From assembly GCF_000797465.1 (NCBI RefSeq), contig NZ_JSWG01000011.1, positions 116,333 through 180,332 on the forward strand: DNA of 64,000 nucleotides. The letters are read 5' to 3'. The notes beneath the pieces are model-generated. The model saw nothing but the letters and a program-made list of their open reading frames with translations. It did no database searches and was not told the origin of the DNA. The DNA comes from Psychroserpens jangbogonensis. Its GTDB lineage: Bacteria > Bacteroidota > Bacteroidia > Flavobacteriales > Flavobacteriaceae. The position numbers were made by a program, and so were the translations under genes. The number at the start of each line of letters is the position of its first letter. The first letter of the stretch is position 1. This document shows positions 17,790-27,196 of the stretch, piece after piece.

Positions 17790-18957
17790 GTTTTTTAAAA
17801 GTTAGTGTGAATGTAGAGCCTTCATTGAGTTTACTGGTCAATTCGATTTGTCCATCTAAAGCTTCTACTTGCGTTTTAGTAATGTATAAACCAATTCCCC
17901 TAGAATCTTCTCTATTAGTCCCGTGAAATGTTTGGTATATTTCAAATAATTGATCTTTATATTTTTCAAGATCGATTCCAATACCATTATCAGAAATCAA
18001 TATTTTAATATCCTTATTAGTATGCAAGGTTTGAAGTATAATTTTAGACTTTCTATCTGGATGACTATATTTTATGCCATTTGATATAAGATTGTGAAGT
18101 ATGCTTTCAAAATAAGATACATTTGTTTTTAGGAGATCAGCTTCTCTAATAGCATTATGGATACTTATTCCTTTTTGTTGACTTTCTAATTCAAGACTTT
18201 TTATAATTTTATTGGCACAAGAATGAATATTTATTTGTTCATTGATTTGATTTATGTTGGTTTTAGATTTTATGCTTATAATGTCATTTAAATCAACTAT
18301 TGTGCTTGTTAATGCATCTGAAATAGTTTTCAAATGATTAACTAATTCTTCTTTTTCATTTTCTGAGGTAGCATCTTCGTAGAACTCTAATATGTTTTTG
18401 AAATTTCCAATATGTGTTTTTAGGTTGTGAGATACGATATGTGTGAAATTATGAAGACGCTTATTTTGATTTGTTATGAGTTCAAGATTCTTATTGAGTA
18501 ATTCTTCAGTCTTCTTTCTTTGAGTAATATCGGCATGCGTTCCAATAATTCTTAGTGGTTTATTGTAATCATCTCTAACAACGACTTTCCCGCGATCTAA
18601 GATCCATTTATAGGTTCCGTCTTTGCAACGAATACGATGTTCATTTTTATAATGTTCTAAACCTCCATTTAAATGTGCTTTGAAATCTTTGAAATAAGCA
18701 TCTCTATCTTCAGGGTGAATACGTTTATCCCATTGTATTTCAGAGTTTTTAATTTCTGAATCTTTATAACCAATAAGTTGTTTTGATTTTTTTGAATAAA
18801 AGACTTCGTTAGTAGAGGCATTCCAATCCCAAAGGCCAACATTAGAATTCTCTAAAGCAAATTTCCATTTTAGTTCGTCTAAATGCTTGTTGTTCTCTAA
18901 TGATGTGTCTTGTTTTTTTGTTTTTGTATAAGATAACTTATTGACTAACCTTTTCAT
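17776..18957 (-). CDS. PAS-domain sensor histidine kinase
   Basis: A 393-residue cytoplasmic kinase without transmembrane helices. A PAS_3-type sensor domain (about residues 30-150) contains VGLWDWNAS, KQLIGYKDSEI and the PAC-type tail GTHADITQRKK. The HisKA-like region has the phosphoacceptor His in THIVSHNLKTHIGN (around residue 180). The HATPase domain carries the N box ILHNLISNGIKYSHPD, the G1 box SDNGIGIDL and the G2 box SRGIGLYITK. No receiver domain or response regulator is adjacent, so it is an orphan. Its 3' end overlaps the terminator shared with rny. Confidence 0.9.
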   Translation of the reverse strand: MKRLVNKLSYTKTKKQDTSLENNKHLDELKWKFALENSNVGLWDWNASTNEVFYSKKSKQLIGYKDSEIKNSEIQWDKRIHPEDRDAYFKDFKAHLNGGLEHYKNEHRIRCKDGTYKWILDRGKVVVRDDYNKPLRIIGTHADITQRKKTEELLNKNLELITNQNKRLHNFTHIVSHNLKTHIGNFKNILEFYEDATSENEKEELVNHLKTISDALTSTIVDLNDIISIKSKTNINQINEQINIHSCANKIIKSLELESQQKGISIHNAIREADLLKTNVSYFESILHNLISNGIKYSHPDRKSKIILQTLHTNKDIKILISDNGIGIDLEKYKDQLFEIYQTFHGTNREDSRGIGLYITKTQVEALDGQIELTSKLNEGSTFTLTFKKQKAF

Positions 18958-19018
18958 TGATTCCCTTTTTTATTAAGACACAATAAAAAGAAAATTGTCA
19001 CTTAAATCTGATAAAAAA

Positions 19019-19927
19019 TTATTTGCGCGGATGATGTTGTAACAAGATTTCTTTTAGGTGAGATCTATCAACATGCATGTATATTTCAGTAGTTGTAATA
19101 CTTTCATGTCCGAGCATAAGCTGAATAGCTCTTAAGTCGGCCCCATTTTCAAGTAAATGAGTTGCAAATGAATGTCTAAAAGTATGTGGTGAAATAACCT
19201 TATTAAGGTTAATTGCTTTAGCTAAATTCTTTATTATAGTAAAAATCATGGCTCTGGTTAATTGCGCACCTCTATGATTTAAAAACAAAGTGTCTTTGTC
19301 TTCTTGGTTTATATCAATTTTTGTTCGCTCTTGTTTCCAGATATTGATATAGTTTTGAGTATTCAATCCAATAGGAACAAATCGTTGTTTGTCTCCTTTA
19401 CCTGTAACTTTAATAAAGCCTTCCTCAAAGAAAAGATCAGATATTTTTAAATTTATAAGTTCACTTACCCGAAGTCCACAACTATATAAGGTTTCTAAAA
19501 TAGCTCTATTGCGTTCTCCTATATATATGTTATTGTAACTTTTTGATAAATCTATGGCTCCAATGAGTGCATCAATCTCTTCAATACTTAGTGTGTCTGG
19601 AAGTTTTCTTCCTGTTTTTGGCGATTCAATATGATCTAAAGGGTTAGTCTTTCTGTAATCTTCAAAAACTAAATACGAAAAGAAACTTCGCAATCCAGAT
19701 ATTACTCGCGACTGTGATCTTGCATTAATACTTTTAGAGACTTCATACACAAAAGATTGTATAACATTTTTATCTATTTTAATTGGAGAAATAGTCATGT
19801 CATGTTGTTCTAAATACAACATAAGTTTTTGAACATCACGAACATAACTTTCAATAGAATTATTTGATAAACCACGTTCTATTTTAAGGTAATGTTTGTA
19901 ATCTTTAATTGCGTTTTGCCATTTCAT
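19019..19927 (-). CDS. xerD: Site-specific tyrosine recombinase XerD
   Basis: A 302-residue tyrosine recombinase that resolves chromosome dimers at dif. An N-terminal SAM-like core-binding domain (about residues 1-85) is followed by the catalytic domain with all expected residues: Arg in SCGLRVSEL, Lys in VTGKGDKQRF, HTFRHSFATH, the second His in LGHESITTTEIY and the nucleophilic Tyr in EIYMHVD. The length and the nearby aroQ in divergent orientation are usual for chromosomal xerD in this group, so it is unlikely to be a mobile-element integrase. Confidence 0.92.
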   Translation of the reverse strand: MKWQNAIKDYKHYLKIERGLSNNSIESYVRDVQKLMLYLEQHDMTISPIKIDKNVIQSFVYEVSKSINARSQSRVISGLRSFFSYLVFEDYRKTNPLDHIESPKTGRKLPDTLSIEEIDALIGAIDLSKSYNNIYIGERNRAILETLYSCGLRVSELINLKISDLFFEEGFIKVTGKGDKQRFVPIGLNTQNYINIWKQERTKIDINQEDKDTLFLNHRGAQLTRAMIFTIIKNLAKAINLNKVISPHTFRHSFATHLLENGADLRAIQLMLGHESITTTEIYMHVDRSHLKEILLQHHPRK

Positions 19928-20167
19928 AGTGTTTTTTCTCTATAATTCATGTTATACAATGGTAAAAATAGGCGTTTTAAGGCTCTTTTAATACGTCATT
20001 TGTCGTATTTTTTATTTATTTTGTTAATAAACTATCTTGTAAAAGACTGTAAATAAGCAACTTGAAATAGGGTGTTTACAAAATTGTTAATAAGTCCATA
20101 AATATTGTTTATTAATTCAAAAAAAAGTATTTAGTTTGTACTAATCAATTTTAAAAACTTATAAATT

Positions 20168-20698
20168 ATGAAAAAATTAATGTTATTAGCTGCTGTTGCA
20201 GTATTTAGTTTGTCAAACGTAAACGCTCAAGAATTAAGAGCTGGTTTAAATGGTGGTGTTCCAATAGGAGATGCTGGAGATTTTTACACATTCACTTTTG
20301 GATTAGACGTTACTTACCTTTTCTTGGAAGTATCTGAAGATTTTCAAGTAGGTGCTGCTACAGGTTATAGTACTTCATCTGGTGATGATATCACTTCTCC
20401 TAGTATTACTTTTGGAGGTGTTACTATTCCTGGTGTTACAGTAGAAATTGACAGCTTTGATTACATCCCATTAGCTGCTGCAGGACGTTATAGTCTTTCT
20501 GAAGCTTTTATATTAGGACTTGATTTAGGTTATGCTATTGTTATGACAGATGGTGCTGATTCAGGATTGTATTACAGACCAATGGTTGGATACAATTTTA
20601 CTGAAGATTTACAAGCTACTCTTTCTTATACTGGTGTTAGCCAAGATGGAACAAACTTTAGTTCTGTTCTTTTAGGAGTTAGCTACAAATTAATGTAG
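20168..20698 (+). CDS. Outer membrane beta-barrel protein (OmpW/opacity-like)
   Basis: A 176-residue protein with a signal peptide ending in NAQ and a mature part of alternating hydrophobic and polar strands (LGLDLGYAIVMTDGAD, LQATLSYTGVSQ, SVLLGVSYKLM), ending without the final aromatic typical of some barrels. An eight-stranded outer membrane barrel is likely. There is a TTAGTTTGTA sequence about 30 bases before the ATG as a possible promoter, and a strong terminator behind. Function unknown. Confidence 0.75.
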   Translation: MKKLMLLAAVAVFSLSNVNAQELRAGLNGGVPIGDAGDFYTFTFGLDVTYLFLEVSEDFQVGAATGYSTSSGDDITSPSITFGGVTIPGVTVEIDSFDYIPLAAAGRYSLSEAFILGLDLGYAIVMTDGADSGLYYRPMVGYNFTEDLQATLSYTGVSQDGTNFSSVLLGVSYKLM

Positions 20699-20714
20699 TA
20701 GATACTTATAGATT

Positions 20715-20747
20715 AAAAAAAGGGTAGCATTTTGCTACCCTTTTTTT
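20715..20747 (+). terminator. Terminator after beta-barrel gene
   Basis: AAAAAAAGGGTAGCA-TTT-TGCTACCCTTTTTTT: a long perfect stem with a T-tract directly after the barrel gene and 27 bases before aroQ. Confidence 0.92.
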
Positions 20748-20774
20748 ATGCCTAAATTTTAATATCTTTACTCT

Positions 20775-21194
20775 ATGAAGAAGTTAATTATAATCAATGG
20801 ACCTAACATTAATTTATTAGGTAAGCGGGAAACTAATATTTATGGTGATTTGTCGTTTACCGAATTCTTCAAGTCAATAAGTAATAAATATCCTAAAATA
20901 GAACTAGAACATTATCAATCTAATATTGAAGGAGAATTGATAGATAAGATTCAAGAGGTTGGTTTTAGCTACGATGGAATTATTTTAAACGCAGCTGCTT
21001 ATACACATACGTCTATTGGTATTGGAGATGCCATAAAGGCAATTGAAACTCCAGTTATTGAAGTTCATATTTCTAATACTTTTTCTAGAGAAGAGTTTAG
21101 ACATAAGTCTTATATCTCTCCAAATGCTAAAGGTGTTATTTTAGGTTTTGGTTTACTGAGTTATGAATTAGCCATTCAGAGCTTCTTAAATTGA
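20775..21194 (+). CDS. aroQ: Type II 3-dehydroquinate dehydratase
   Basis: A 139-residue enzyme of the shikimate pathway that dehydrates 3-dehydroquinate to 3-dehydroshikimate, normally as a dodecamer. Family motifs are intact: GPNINLLGKRETNIYG (with the catalytic Arg and Tyr of the flexible lid), LNAAAYTHTSIGIGDAI, EVHISNTFSREEFRHKSYIS (catalytic His and substrate-binding Arg) and GVILGFG. The length is typical. The start is 27 bases behind a terminator, so it must have its own promoter; TATCTTTA about 15 bases upstream is a weak candidate. Confidence 0.95.
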   Translation: MKKLIIINGPNINLLGKRETNIYGDLSFTEFFKSISNKYPKIELEHYQSNIEGELIDKIQEVGFSYDGIILNAAAYTHTSIGIGDAIKAIETPVIEVHISNTFSREEFRHKSYISPNAKGVILGFGLLSYELAIQSFLN

Positions 21195-21241
21195 TTTTAT
21201 AAAATGATGTAGCTGTTTTCTTCTAATTTAAATTATCATCA

Positions 21242-21724
21242 ATGAAACACACTTTATTTAAAGCTTTAGTTTGTATTGTATTGAGTTTTTCTTGTTACGC
21301 TCAGTCAGATGTTAGTTTTGGAATTAAAGGAGGTCTAAACCTTACCTTTTTTAAAGTTGAAGTTGCAAATTTTGGAACAAACACCGAAACTGAAACCGGT
21401 TACTACGGAGGAGTATTTGTTGATTTTATAATTGATGAGTCTTTTTCTATCCAACCAGAAGTGTTATATATTGGTCTTAATGACTTTAAGTTTATAAATG
21501 CTCCTATTTATATCAATTATGAAGTCGCAAGTAATTTTGATCTTATGGTTGGCCCAAGTCTTAATTACTTTTTTGATTTCTTCTCTAATAAATTTAAAGT
21601 GAGAGCAGACATTTGTGCGGCTTATAATATTACACCTTCCATAGATTTTCACACAAAATATACCATTGGCTTTGAAGAAATAGCAACTAATGGTTTGTTT
21701 ATAGGAATTGGCTTAAGGATATAA
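21242..21724 (+). CDS. Outer membrane beta-barrel protein (PorT-like fold)
   Basis: A 160-residue protein with a signal peptide (CIVLSFSCYAQS) and the start SFGIKGGLNLTFFKVE, typical of flavobacterial outer membrane beta-barrel proteins. Strands such as YYGGVFVDFII and LMVGPSLNYFFDFFS follow, ending FIGIGLRI. Shorter than the usual 200-residue members, so probably eight strands. It is unrelated in sequence to the barrel gene 1 kb upstream, apart from the fold. Function unknown. Confidence 0.7.
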   Translation: MKHTLFKALVCIVLSFSCYAQSDVSFGIKGGLNLTFFKVEVANFGTNTETETGYYGGVFVDFIIDESFSIQPEVLYIGLNDFKFINAPIYINYEVASNFDLMVGPSLNYFFDFFSNKFKVRADICAAYNITPSIDFHTKYTIGFEEIATNGLFIGIGLRI

Positions 21725-21754
21725 AAAAAAGACGACCCATTTCTGAATCGTCTT
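21723..21754 (-). terminator. Terminator of lpdA
   Basis: On the minus strand the stem AAGACGA/TCGTCTT (12-base loop) is followed by an unbroken T-tract. On the plus strand the T-run is interrupted, so it mainly serves lpdA. Confidence 0.75.
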
Positions 21755-21775
21755 CTCGTATTTTAAACTTAGAGT

Positions 21776-23152
21776 CTATAAATGAATGACTTCATCGTAA
21801 GCATCTGCAACAGCTTCCATAACAGCTTCACTCATTGTTGGGTGAGGATGAACAGTTTTTAATACTTCATGACCAGTAGTTTCTAACTTTCTACCTAAAA
21901 CAGCTTCAGCAATCATATCAGTAACTCCTGCGCCAACCATATGACATCCTAGCCACTCTCCATATTTTGCATCAAAAATCACTTTTACAAATCCATCTTT
22001 GTTTCCACTAGCACTTGCTTTACCTGAAGCAGAGAAAGGGAATTTACCAACTTTGATATCAATACCTTGATCTTTAGCTTGCTTTTCAGTTAAACCTACG
22101 CTAGCAATTTCAGGAGAGCAATACGTACAACCAGGAATATTTCCGTAGTCTAATGCTTCAACGTGTTGTCCAGCAATCTTTTCTACACATAGAATACCTT
22201 CGGCTGAAGCTACATGAGCTAAAGCTTGTCCAGGAGTAACATCTCCAATAGCGTAATATCCAGGAATATTTGTTTGGTAATAATCGTTGACTAAAATTTT
22301 ATCTCTGTCAACAGCAATACCAACATTTTCTAATCCTATATTCTCGATATTTGATTTAATACCAACAGCAGATAAAACTAAATCAGCTTCAAGAATTTCT
22401 TCTCCTTTTTTAGTCTTTACAGTTGCTTTTACACCTTTTCCTGAAGTATCTACTTTGGTAACTTCAGAAGAGGTCATGATTTTAATTCCACTTTTCTTAA
22501 ATGAACGTTCTAATTGTTTAGAAACATCTTCATCTTCAACAGGAACAATTCTAGGTAAGTATTCAACAATTGTTACTTCAGTTCCCATAGAGTTGTAGAA
22601 ATAAGCGAACTCTACACCAATTGCTCCTGATCCTACAACAATCATCTTCTTTGGTTGACTTGGTAAGGTCATAGCTTCTCTGTAGCCAATTACTTTTTTA
22701 CCATCTTGAGGTAAACTAGGTAATTCGCGACTTCTTGCTCCAGTTGCAATAATAATATGGTCTGCGCTATAAACTGTTCCGTCAACTTCAACTTTTTTAC
22801 CAGTTTTAAGTGTTCCGAAACCTTTTATAACATCAATTTTATTCTTTTTCATTAAAAACTGAACACCCTTACTCATGCCATCTGCAACATTTCGACTACG
22901 TTTTACAACGGCATCAAAATCATGTTCAGCATCCTTAACTTTAAGTCCGTAATCTTCAGCGTGCTTTAAATATTCAAAAACTTGAGCAGATTTTAATAAA
23001 GCTTTTGTTGGAATACAACCCCAATTTAGGCAAACACCACCTAAGCTTTCTTTTTCTACAATAGCAGTCTTTAAGCCTAATTGAGAAGCTCTAATTGCTG
23101 TTACGTAGCCTCCAGGACCACTTCCAAGTACTATTACATCATATTTACTCAT
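21776..23152 (-). CDS. lpdA: Dihydrolipoyl dehydrogenase (E3)
   Basis: A 458-residue flavoprotein that reoxidises lipoyl groups of 2-oxoacid dehydrogenase complexes and the glycine cleavage system. Visible are the FAD Rossmann motif VIVLGSGPGGYVTAI, the redox disulfide C41-x4-C46 in GGVCLNWGCIPTK, the NAD domain VVGSGAIGVEFAYF, the second FAD motif YYAIGDVTPG and the C-terminal catalytic HPHPTMSEA. The length is normal. No E1 or E2 gene is adjacent, so it may serve several complexes. A terminator lies behind it. Confidence 0.95.
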   Translation of the reverse strand: MSKYDVIVLGSGPGGYVTAIRASQLGLKTAIVEKESLGGVCLNWGCIPTKALLKSAQVFEYLKHAEDYGLKVKDAEHDFDAVVKRSRNVADGMSKGVQFLMKKNKIDVIKGFGTLKTGKKVEVDGTVYSADHIIIATGARSRELPSLPQDGKKVIGYREAMTLPSQPKKMIVVGSGAIGVEFAYFYNSMGTEVTIVEYLPRIVPVEDEDVSKQLERSFKKSGIKIMTSSEVTKVDTSGKGVKATVKTKKGEEILEADLVLSAVGIKSNIENIGLENVGIAVDRDKILVNDYYQTNIPGYYAIGDVTPGQALAHVASAEGILCVEKIAGQHVEALDYGNIPGCTYCSPEIASVGLTEKQAKDQGIDIKVGKFPFSASGKASASGNKDGFVKVIFDAKYGEWLGCHMVGAGVTDMIAEAVLGRKLETTGHEVLKTVHPHPTMSEAVMEAVADAYDEVIHL

Positions 23153-23208
23153 GAGTCTATTTTTGTCTAATTTTTAAGGATACGAAGTTACAAAACCAAA
23201 TTGTAATA

Positions 23209-23763
23209 TTAAAGGTCATCTGTAAAATGTCTACGACCTTTTTCTTTACTAAATTTTTCCTGATTATAGGTATTGGAATTTCCTTTAGGAATTGACAAAG
23301 AAATCCAATCGTTTCCTTTTAAGAGTTTTCCTAAAAAAACGAGTTGACCAATGTGGTAGGAGTAGTGTGTTAATTGTCGATTTATAGCTTCAGTAACTGT
23401 ATGACCTTGGTTGCGTATATAAATGATGCGCTCAAGATCTTCATGAGTTAACGGTTTAATGGCATCAAACAAACAATTCCAACCTTTAGCCCAATAATGA
23501 ATGAGCTCCTCTTTGTTTTTAAAGGTATCTTGAAACTCACTATCGCGATGTCGCCATTCTTTTTCGCCATCTTCTGTTAAAAAATTAGTCCATCGACTTA
23601 ACATGTTTCCTACAATATGCTTTACTATTATTGAAATAGAGTTAGAATCCTCTACAAATTCTTGTTTAAGTTCATCTATAGATAGTTGATTTATGGTCTT
23701 ATCACCAAGTAATTTGTAATATTCAAACTGTTTAATAACACTCGTTAAAAATGAATGGTCCAT
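23209..23763 (-). CDS. DUF1572 protein, DinB-like four-helix fold
   Basis: A 184-residue soluble protein. Helices with SISIIVKHIVGNMLSRWTNF and INRQLTHYSYHIGQLVFLGKL give the histidine pattern (His in the second helix and HYSYH in the fourth) of DinB/YfiT-type metal-binding proteins. The segment LTEDGEKEWRHRDSEF is typical of DUF1572. Members may be metal-dependent thiol (bacillithiol-type) transferases, but the substrate is not known here. A single gene with no obvious partner. Confidence 0.8.
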   Translation of the reverse strand: MDHSFLTSVIKQFEYYKLLGDKTINQLSIDELKQEFVEDSNSISIIVKHIVGNMLSRWTNFLTEDGEKEWRHRDSEFQDTFKNKEELIHYWAKGWNCLFDAIKPLTHEDLERIIYIRNQGHTVTEAINRQLTHYSYHIGQLVFLGKLLKGNDWISLSIPKGNSNTYNQEKFSKEKGRRHFTDDL

Positions 23764-23866
23764 AATACTTATTTTAAACTGAATAAAAATAGCGATACAA
23801 AATCTTAACTACTATAGTTTCCCATAGTTAGATTTTATATCGCTATAATATGAATGTTATTATATT

Positions 23867-24349
23867 CTATTTTATAGGTACAAACTTTAGAGCCACTCCA
23901 TTAATACAATGACGTTTCCCGGTTGTATTTCTTGGGCCATCATTAAAAACGTGTCCTAAATGACCACCACAAGTAGCACAATGTTCTTCGTCTCTACTAT
24001 AGCCAAGGTTGTTGTCGGATCCGAAAGCTACATTGCCTTCTATTTCTCTATCAAAACTTGGCCAACCAGTCCCAGAATCAAATTTGTGTTCACTTTTAAA
24101 TAATGGAGTATCGCAAGCAGCACAATGAAATGTACCTTCATTATATTCTTTATTCAATGGACTTGAAAAAGGACGTTCAGTACCTGCTTGTCTTAATACG
24201 TAGTATTCCTGTTCAGTAAGTTCTTTTTTCCATTCTATATCAGTTTTTGATACTTGGAATTCTTCTTTTTCTTTTGTTTCTTTTTTTTGGGCTGAAGAAT
24301 TGCAACTAAAAAATAAAGTAATGGTAAGTAGTAATAGGATCTTTTTCAT
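23867..24349 (-). CDS. msrB: Peptide-methionine (R)-S-oxide reductase MsrB, lipoprotein form
   Basis: 160 residues from the ATG at 24349; a longer reading from 24403 would place 18 residues before an obvious signal peptide and is rejected. The signal sequence LLLLTITLFFSC is a lipobox, so the enzyme is probably a membrane-anchored periplasmic lipoprotein. The MsrB domain is complete: FHCAACDTPLF and HCATCGGHLGHVF hold the four zinc cysteines, and RHCINGVALKF holds the catalytic Cys. It repairs oxidised methionine (R form). No msrA is nearby. Confidence 0.93.
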   Translation of the reverse strand: MKKILLLLTITLFFSCNSSAQKKETKEKEEFQVSKTDIEWKKELTEQEYYVLRQAGTERPFSSPLNKEYNEGTFHCAACDTPLFKSEHKFDSGTGWPSFDREIEGNVAFGSDNNLGYSRDEEHCATCGGHLGHVFNDGPRNTTGKRHCINGVALKFVPIK

Positions 24350-24508
24350 ATTATAAATGTAATTGATTTTATCTTTTTTTTGTCGAAAAAAAAAATTATT
24401 CATTACGAAATCGATTTAGTTTTATTATTACGTCAACATTGCGTAAATGCTAATAGTCTTTCACATATAATTATGTAAATTTATAAATTAATACAAAAGT
24501 TTTGTGAA

Positions 24509-25912
24509 ATGAGAATAATGCATGTCAGCGCAGAATGTTATCCCATAGCTAAAGTTGGAGGTTTAGCAGATGTCGTTGGTGCATTGCCAAAATATCAAAA
24601 TCTAATTGGTGCTGATAGTAGTGTTATTATGCCTTTCTACAATAATGCATTTACCAGTAAGTATGATTTTTCAACAATTTTTGATTCTCAAATTAGCTTA
24701 GGAAATGAACTGATAAAGTTTAGTGTTTTAAAGCTTTCTGAATCTATATTAGATTTCGATATTTATTTTATTGATATCAAAGCTTTACTTTTTAAAGATT
24801 ATGTCTATTCGGCAGATGATACAGATCGTTTTTTAGCATTTCAAATTGCTACTTTAGATTGGATTTTAACACTAAAGGACAAACCAGATTTTATTCATTG
24901 TCATGATCATCATACAGGTTTAATTCCGTTTATGACACAAGAGAGTTATAAGTATGAATCTTTAAACAAAATTCCAATAATTTCTACCATTCATAATGCC
25001 CAATATCAAGGGTGGATGTCACATGATCATTTATATAAAATTCCTGAATTTAATATTAAGAACATAGGTTTATTGGATTGGAATGGTGTAATTAATCCTC
25101 TGGCTGCTGCCATAAAATGTGCTTGGCGAATTACGACGGTTTCACCAAGTTATATGGAGGAATTGAAAATTGAAGCTAATGGGTTAGAAGACTTATTATC
25201 TCATGAGAGTTTAAAAGTTGTTGGTATTTTAAATGGGATTGATGCAGATGTTTGGAATCCTGAGACAGATACATTTATTATTGAAAATTATGATGTAACC
25301 TCAATAGAATCAGGAAAAAAGTCTAATAAAGAATGGCTTTGTTCTGAGTTTAATTTAGACCAAGACAAACCATTATTTGCTTTTATTGGACGATTAGTTG
25401 GCGAAAAAGGAGCGGAACTCTTACCAGATGTATTCGAAAAAACTTTAGAAAGTGATGACATTTCTATTCTACTTTTAGGATCTGGGTTTAAGGAGACTGA
25501 ATCAAAATTATTAGAATTAAAATCTAACCATAATGGATTTTATAATGCATATATTGGTTATGATGAAAAGTTATCACATATAATTTATGCAGGAGCAGAC
25601 TTTTTATTGATGCCATCTCGAGTAGAACCTTGTGGTTTAAATCAAATGTATTCACTACGATATGGCACTGTTCCAGTCGTTAGAAGGATTGGTGGTTTAA
25701 AAGACACAGTAATTGATATTGATGAAGATGGCTTCGGGATTTGTCACGAATCTGTTACAGTAGATGAAATTGTTGCTGCAATAAAAAAGGCATCAAAGTT
25801 TTATAAAAATCAAAAAGTATTTAATAAAAATAGAAAGCTTATTATGGGTATTGACCATTCTTGGAAAGTCTCCGCAAAAGCTTATATAAATTTATATAAA
25901 TCAATAAACTAA
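24509..25912 (+). CDS. glgA: Glycogen synthase
   Basis: A 467-residue GT5 glucosyltransferase that adds glucose from ADP-glucose to glycogen. The ADP-glucose site KVGGLADVVGALPK is at residues 12-26; FIHCHDHHTGLIP and ILNGIDADVWNPE follow; FIGRLVGEKGAELL opens the C-terminal Rossmann domain, and PSRVEPCGLNQMYSLRYG is the conserved catalytic segment. The length is normal. First gene of glgA-glgC-glgB with gaps of 6 and 12 bases, so the three enzymes are made together. Confidence 0.95.
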   Translation: MRIMHVSAECYPIAKVGGLADVVGALPKYQNLIGADSSVIMPFYNNAFTSKYDFSTIFDSQISLGNELIKFSVLKLSESILDFDIYFIDIKALLFKDYVYSADDTDRFLAFQIATLDWILTLKDKPDFIHCHDHHTGLIPFMTQESYKYESLNKIPIISTIHNAQYQGWMSHDHLYKIPEFNIKNIGLLDWNGVINPLAAAIKCAWRITTVSPSYMEELKIEANGLEDLLSHESLKVVGILNGIDADVWNPETDTFIIENYDVTSIESGKKSNKEWLCSEFNLDQDKPLFAFIGRLVGEKGAELLPDVFEKTLESDDISILLLGSGFKETESKLLELKSNHNGFYNAYIGYDEKLSHIIYAGADFLLMPSRVEPCGLNQMYSLRYGTVPVVRRIGGLKDTVIDIDEDGFGICHESVTVDEIVAAIKKASKFYKNQKVFNKNRKLIMGIDHSWKVSAKAYINLYKSIN

Positions 25913-25918
25913 ATAAAT

Positions 25919-27184
25919 ATGATTAATAATGAAGTGTTATCAATTATACTAGGTGGTGGTCAAGGATCTAGATTATATCCTCTTACAGCAGACAGATCTA
26001 AGCCAGCTGTTCCAATTGCAGGAAAATATAGATTGGTAGATATTCCTATATCTAACTGTATTAATTCTAATATCAAAAGAATGTATGTGTTAACTCAGTT
26101 TAATTCTGCTTCATTAAATCAGCATATAAAAAACACATATCATTTTAGTTTTTTTAGTAGTGCATTTGTGGATGTTTTAGCTGCAGAACAAACCATGCAT
26201 AGTGATGAATGGTTTCAAGGAACTGCTGATGCTGTAAGACAAAGTATGCATCACTTTTTGCAAAATGATTTTGAGTATGCTTTAATACTATCTGGAGATC
26301 AATTGTACAATATGGACTTAGAGGACATGATAGAAAAGCATAAAAAAAGTAATGCAGAAATCTCTATTGCTACTTACCCAGTAAACGCTAAAGAAGCAAC
26401 AGGTTTTGGCTTGTTAAAAACGGATAGCGAAAATATAATTACTTCTTTTATAGAAAAACCAGCTTCAGAATTATTACCGGAATGGACGTCTGATGTTAGC
26501 GAAGAAATGAAAAAAGAAGGTAGAAATTACCTAGCCTCAATGGGGATTTATATTTTTAATAGAGATTTATTAGTAAAGTTGATGGATAATCCAGATACCA
26601 ATGATTTTGGTAAGGAAATCATACCGCAATCCATACATAAGCATAAGACATTAAGCTATCAATATGAAGGCTATTGGACAGATATAGGAACGATTGAATC
26701 GTTTTTTGAAGCAAATTTAGGTTTAACAGAAGATATTCCTAAATTTAATTTGTATGATGAAAACAGAGTATATACAAGAGCAAGAATTTTACCTACATCA
26801 AAGTTTTCTGGAACTATTGTTAATAAATCTGTAATTGCAGATGGCTGCATAATTCATGCAGATAAAATAGAAAGAAGTGTCATTGGTATTCGTTCAAGAA
26901 TAGGCGAGAATTCAACAGTATTAAATACCTATATGATGGGAAATGATTCTTACGAATCTTTAAAAGGAATTGAAGAGAATAAAATAGAAAACCTTTTAGG
27001 TATTGGAGACAGATGCCACATAAACAATTGTATTATAGATAAGAATTGTAGAATTGGAGATGATGTTAAAATTGAAGGAGGTAAACATTTAAAAGATGTT
27101 GAAACTGATAATTATTTTATAAAGGACGGAATTGTTGTAATTAAAAAAGGAGCAACCATAATAAAAGGGACTATAATCAAATAA
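25919..27184 (+). CDS. glgC: Glucose-1-phosphate adenylyltransferase
   Basis: 421 residues; makes ADP-glucose from glucose-1-phosphate and ATP, the committed step of glycogen synthesis. The nucleotidyltransferase domain has LGGGQGSRLYPLTADRSKPA and the PIAGKYRLVDIPISN segment, the QGTADAVRQS site, and the sugar-phosphate region GFGLLKTD with IEKPAS. The C-terminal left-handed beta-helix (about residues 300-420) carries hexapeptide-like repeats (VIADGCIIHADKI, IDKNCRIGDDVKIEGG). Allosteric effectors cannot be read from the sequence. Middle gene of the glycogen operon. Confidence 0.95.
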   Translation: MINNEVLSIILGGGQGSRLYPLTADRSKPAVPIAGKYRLVDIPISNCINSNIKRMYVLTQFNSASLNQHIKNTYHFSFFSSAFVDVLAAEQTMHSDEWFQGTADAVRQSMHHFLQNDFEYALILSGDQLYNMDLEDMIEKHKKSNAEISIATYPVNAKEATGFGLLKTDSENIITSFIEKPASELLPEWTSDVSEEMKKEGRNYLASMGIYIFNRDLLVKLMDNPDTNDFGKEIIPQSIHKHKTLSYQYEGYWTDIGTIESFFEANLGLTEDIPKFNLYDENRVYTRARILPTSKFSGTIVNKSVIADGCIIHADKIERSVIGIRSRIGENSTVLNTYMMGNDSYESLKGIEENKIENLLGIGDRCHINNCIIDKNCRIGDDVKIEGGKHLKDVETDNYFIKDGIVVIKKGATIIKGTIIK

Positions 27185-27196
27185 TTAAAATATTAT

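Noticed and set aside
19019..19927. Tyrosine recombinase as evidence of an integrated mobile element
   Set aside because: Length, motifs and the aroQ neighbour fit chromosomal XerD. No att-like direct repeats, tRNA or mobility genes surround it.
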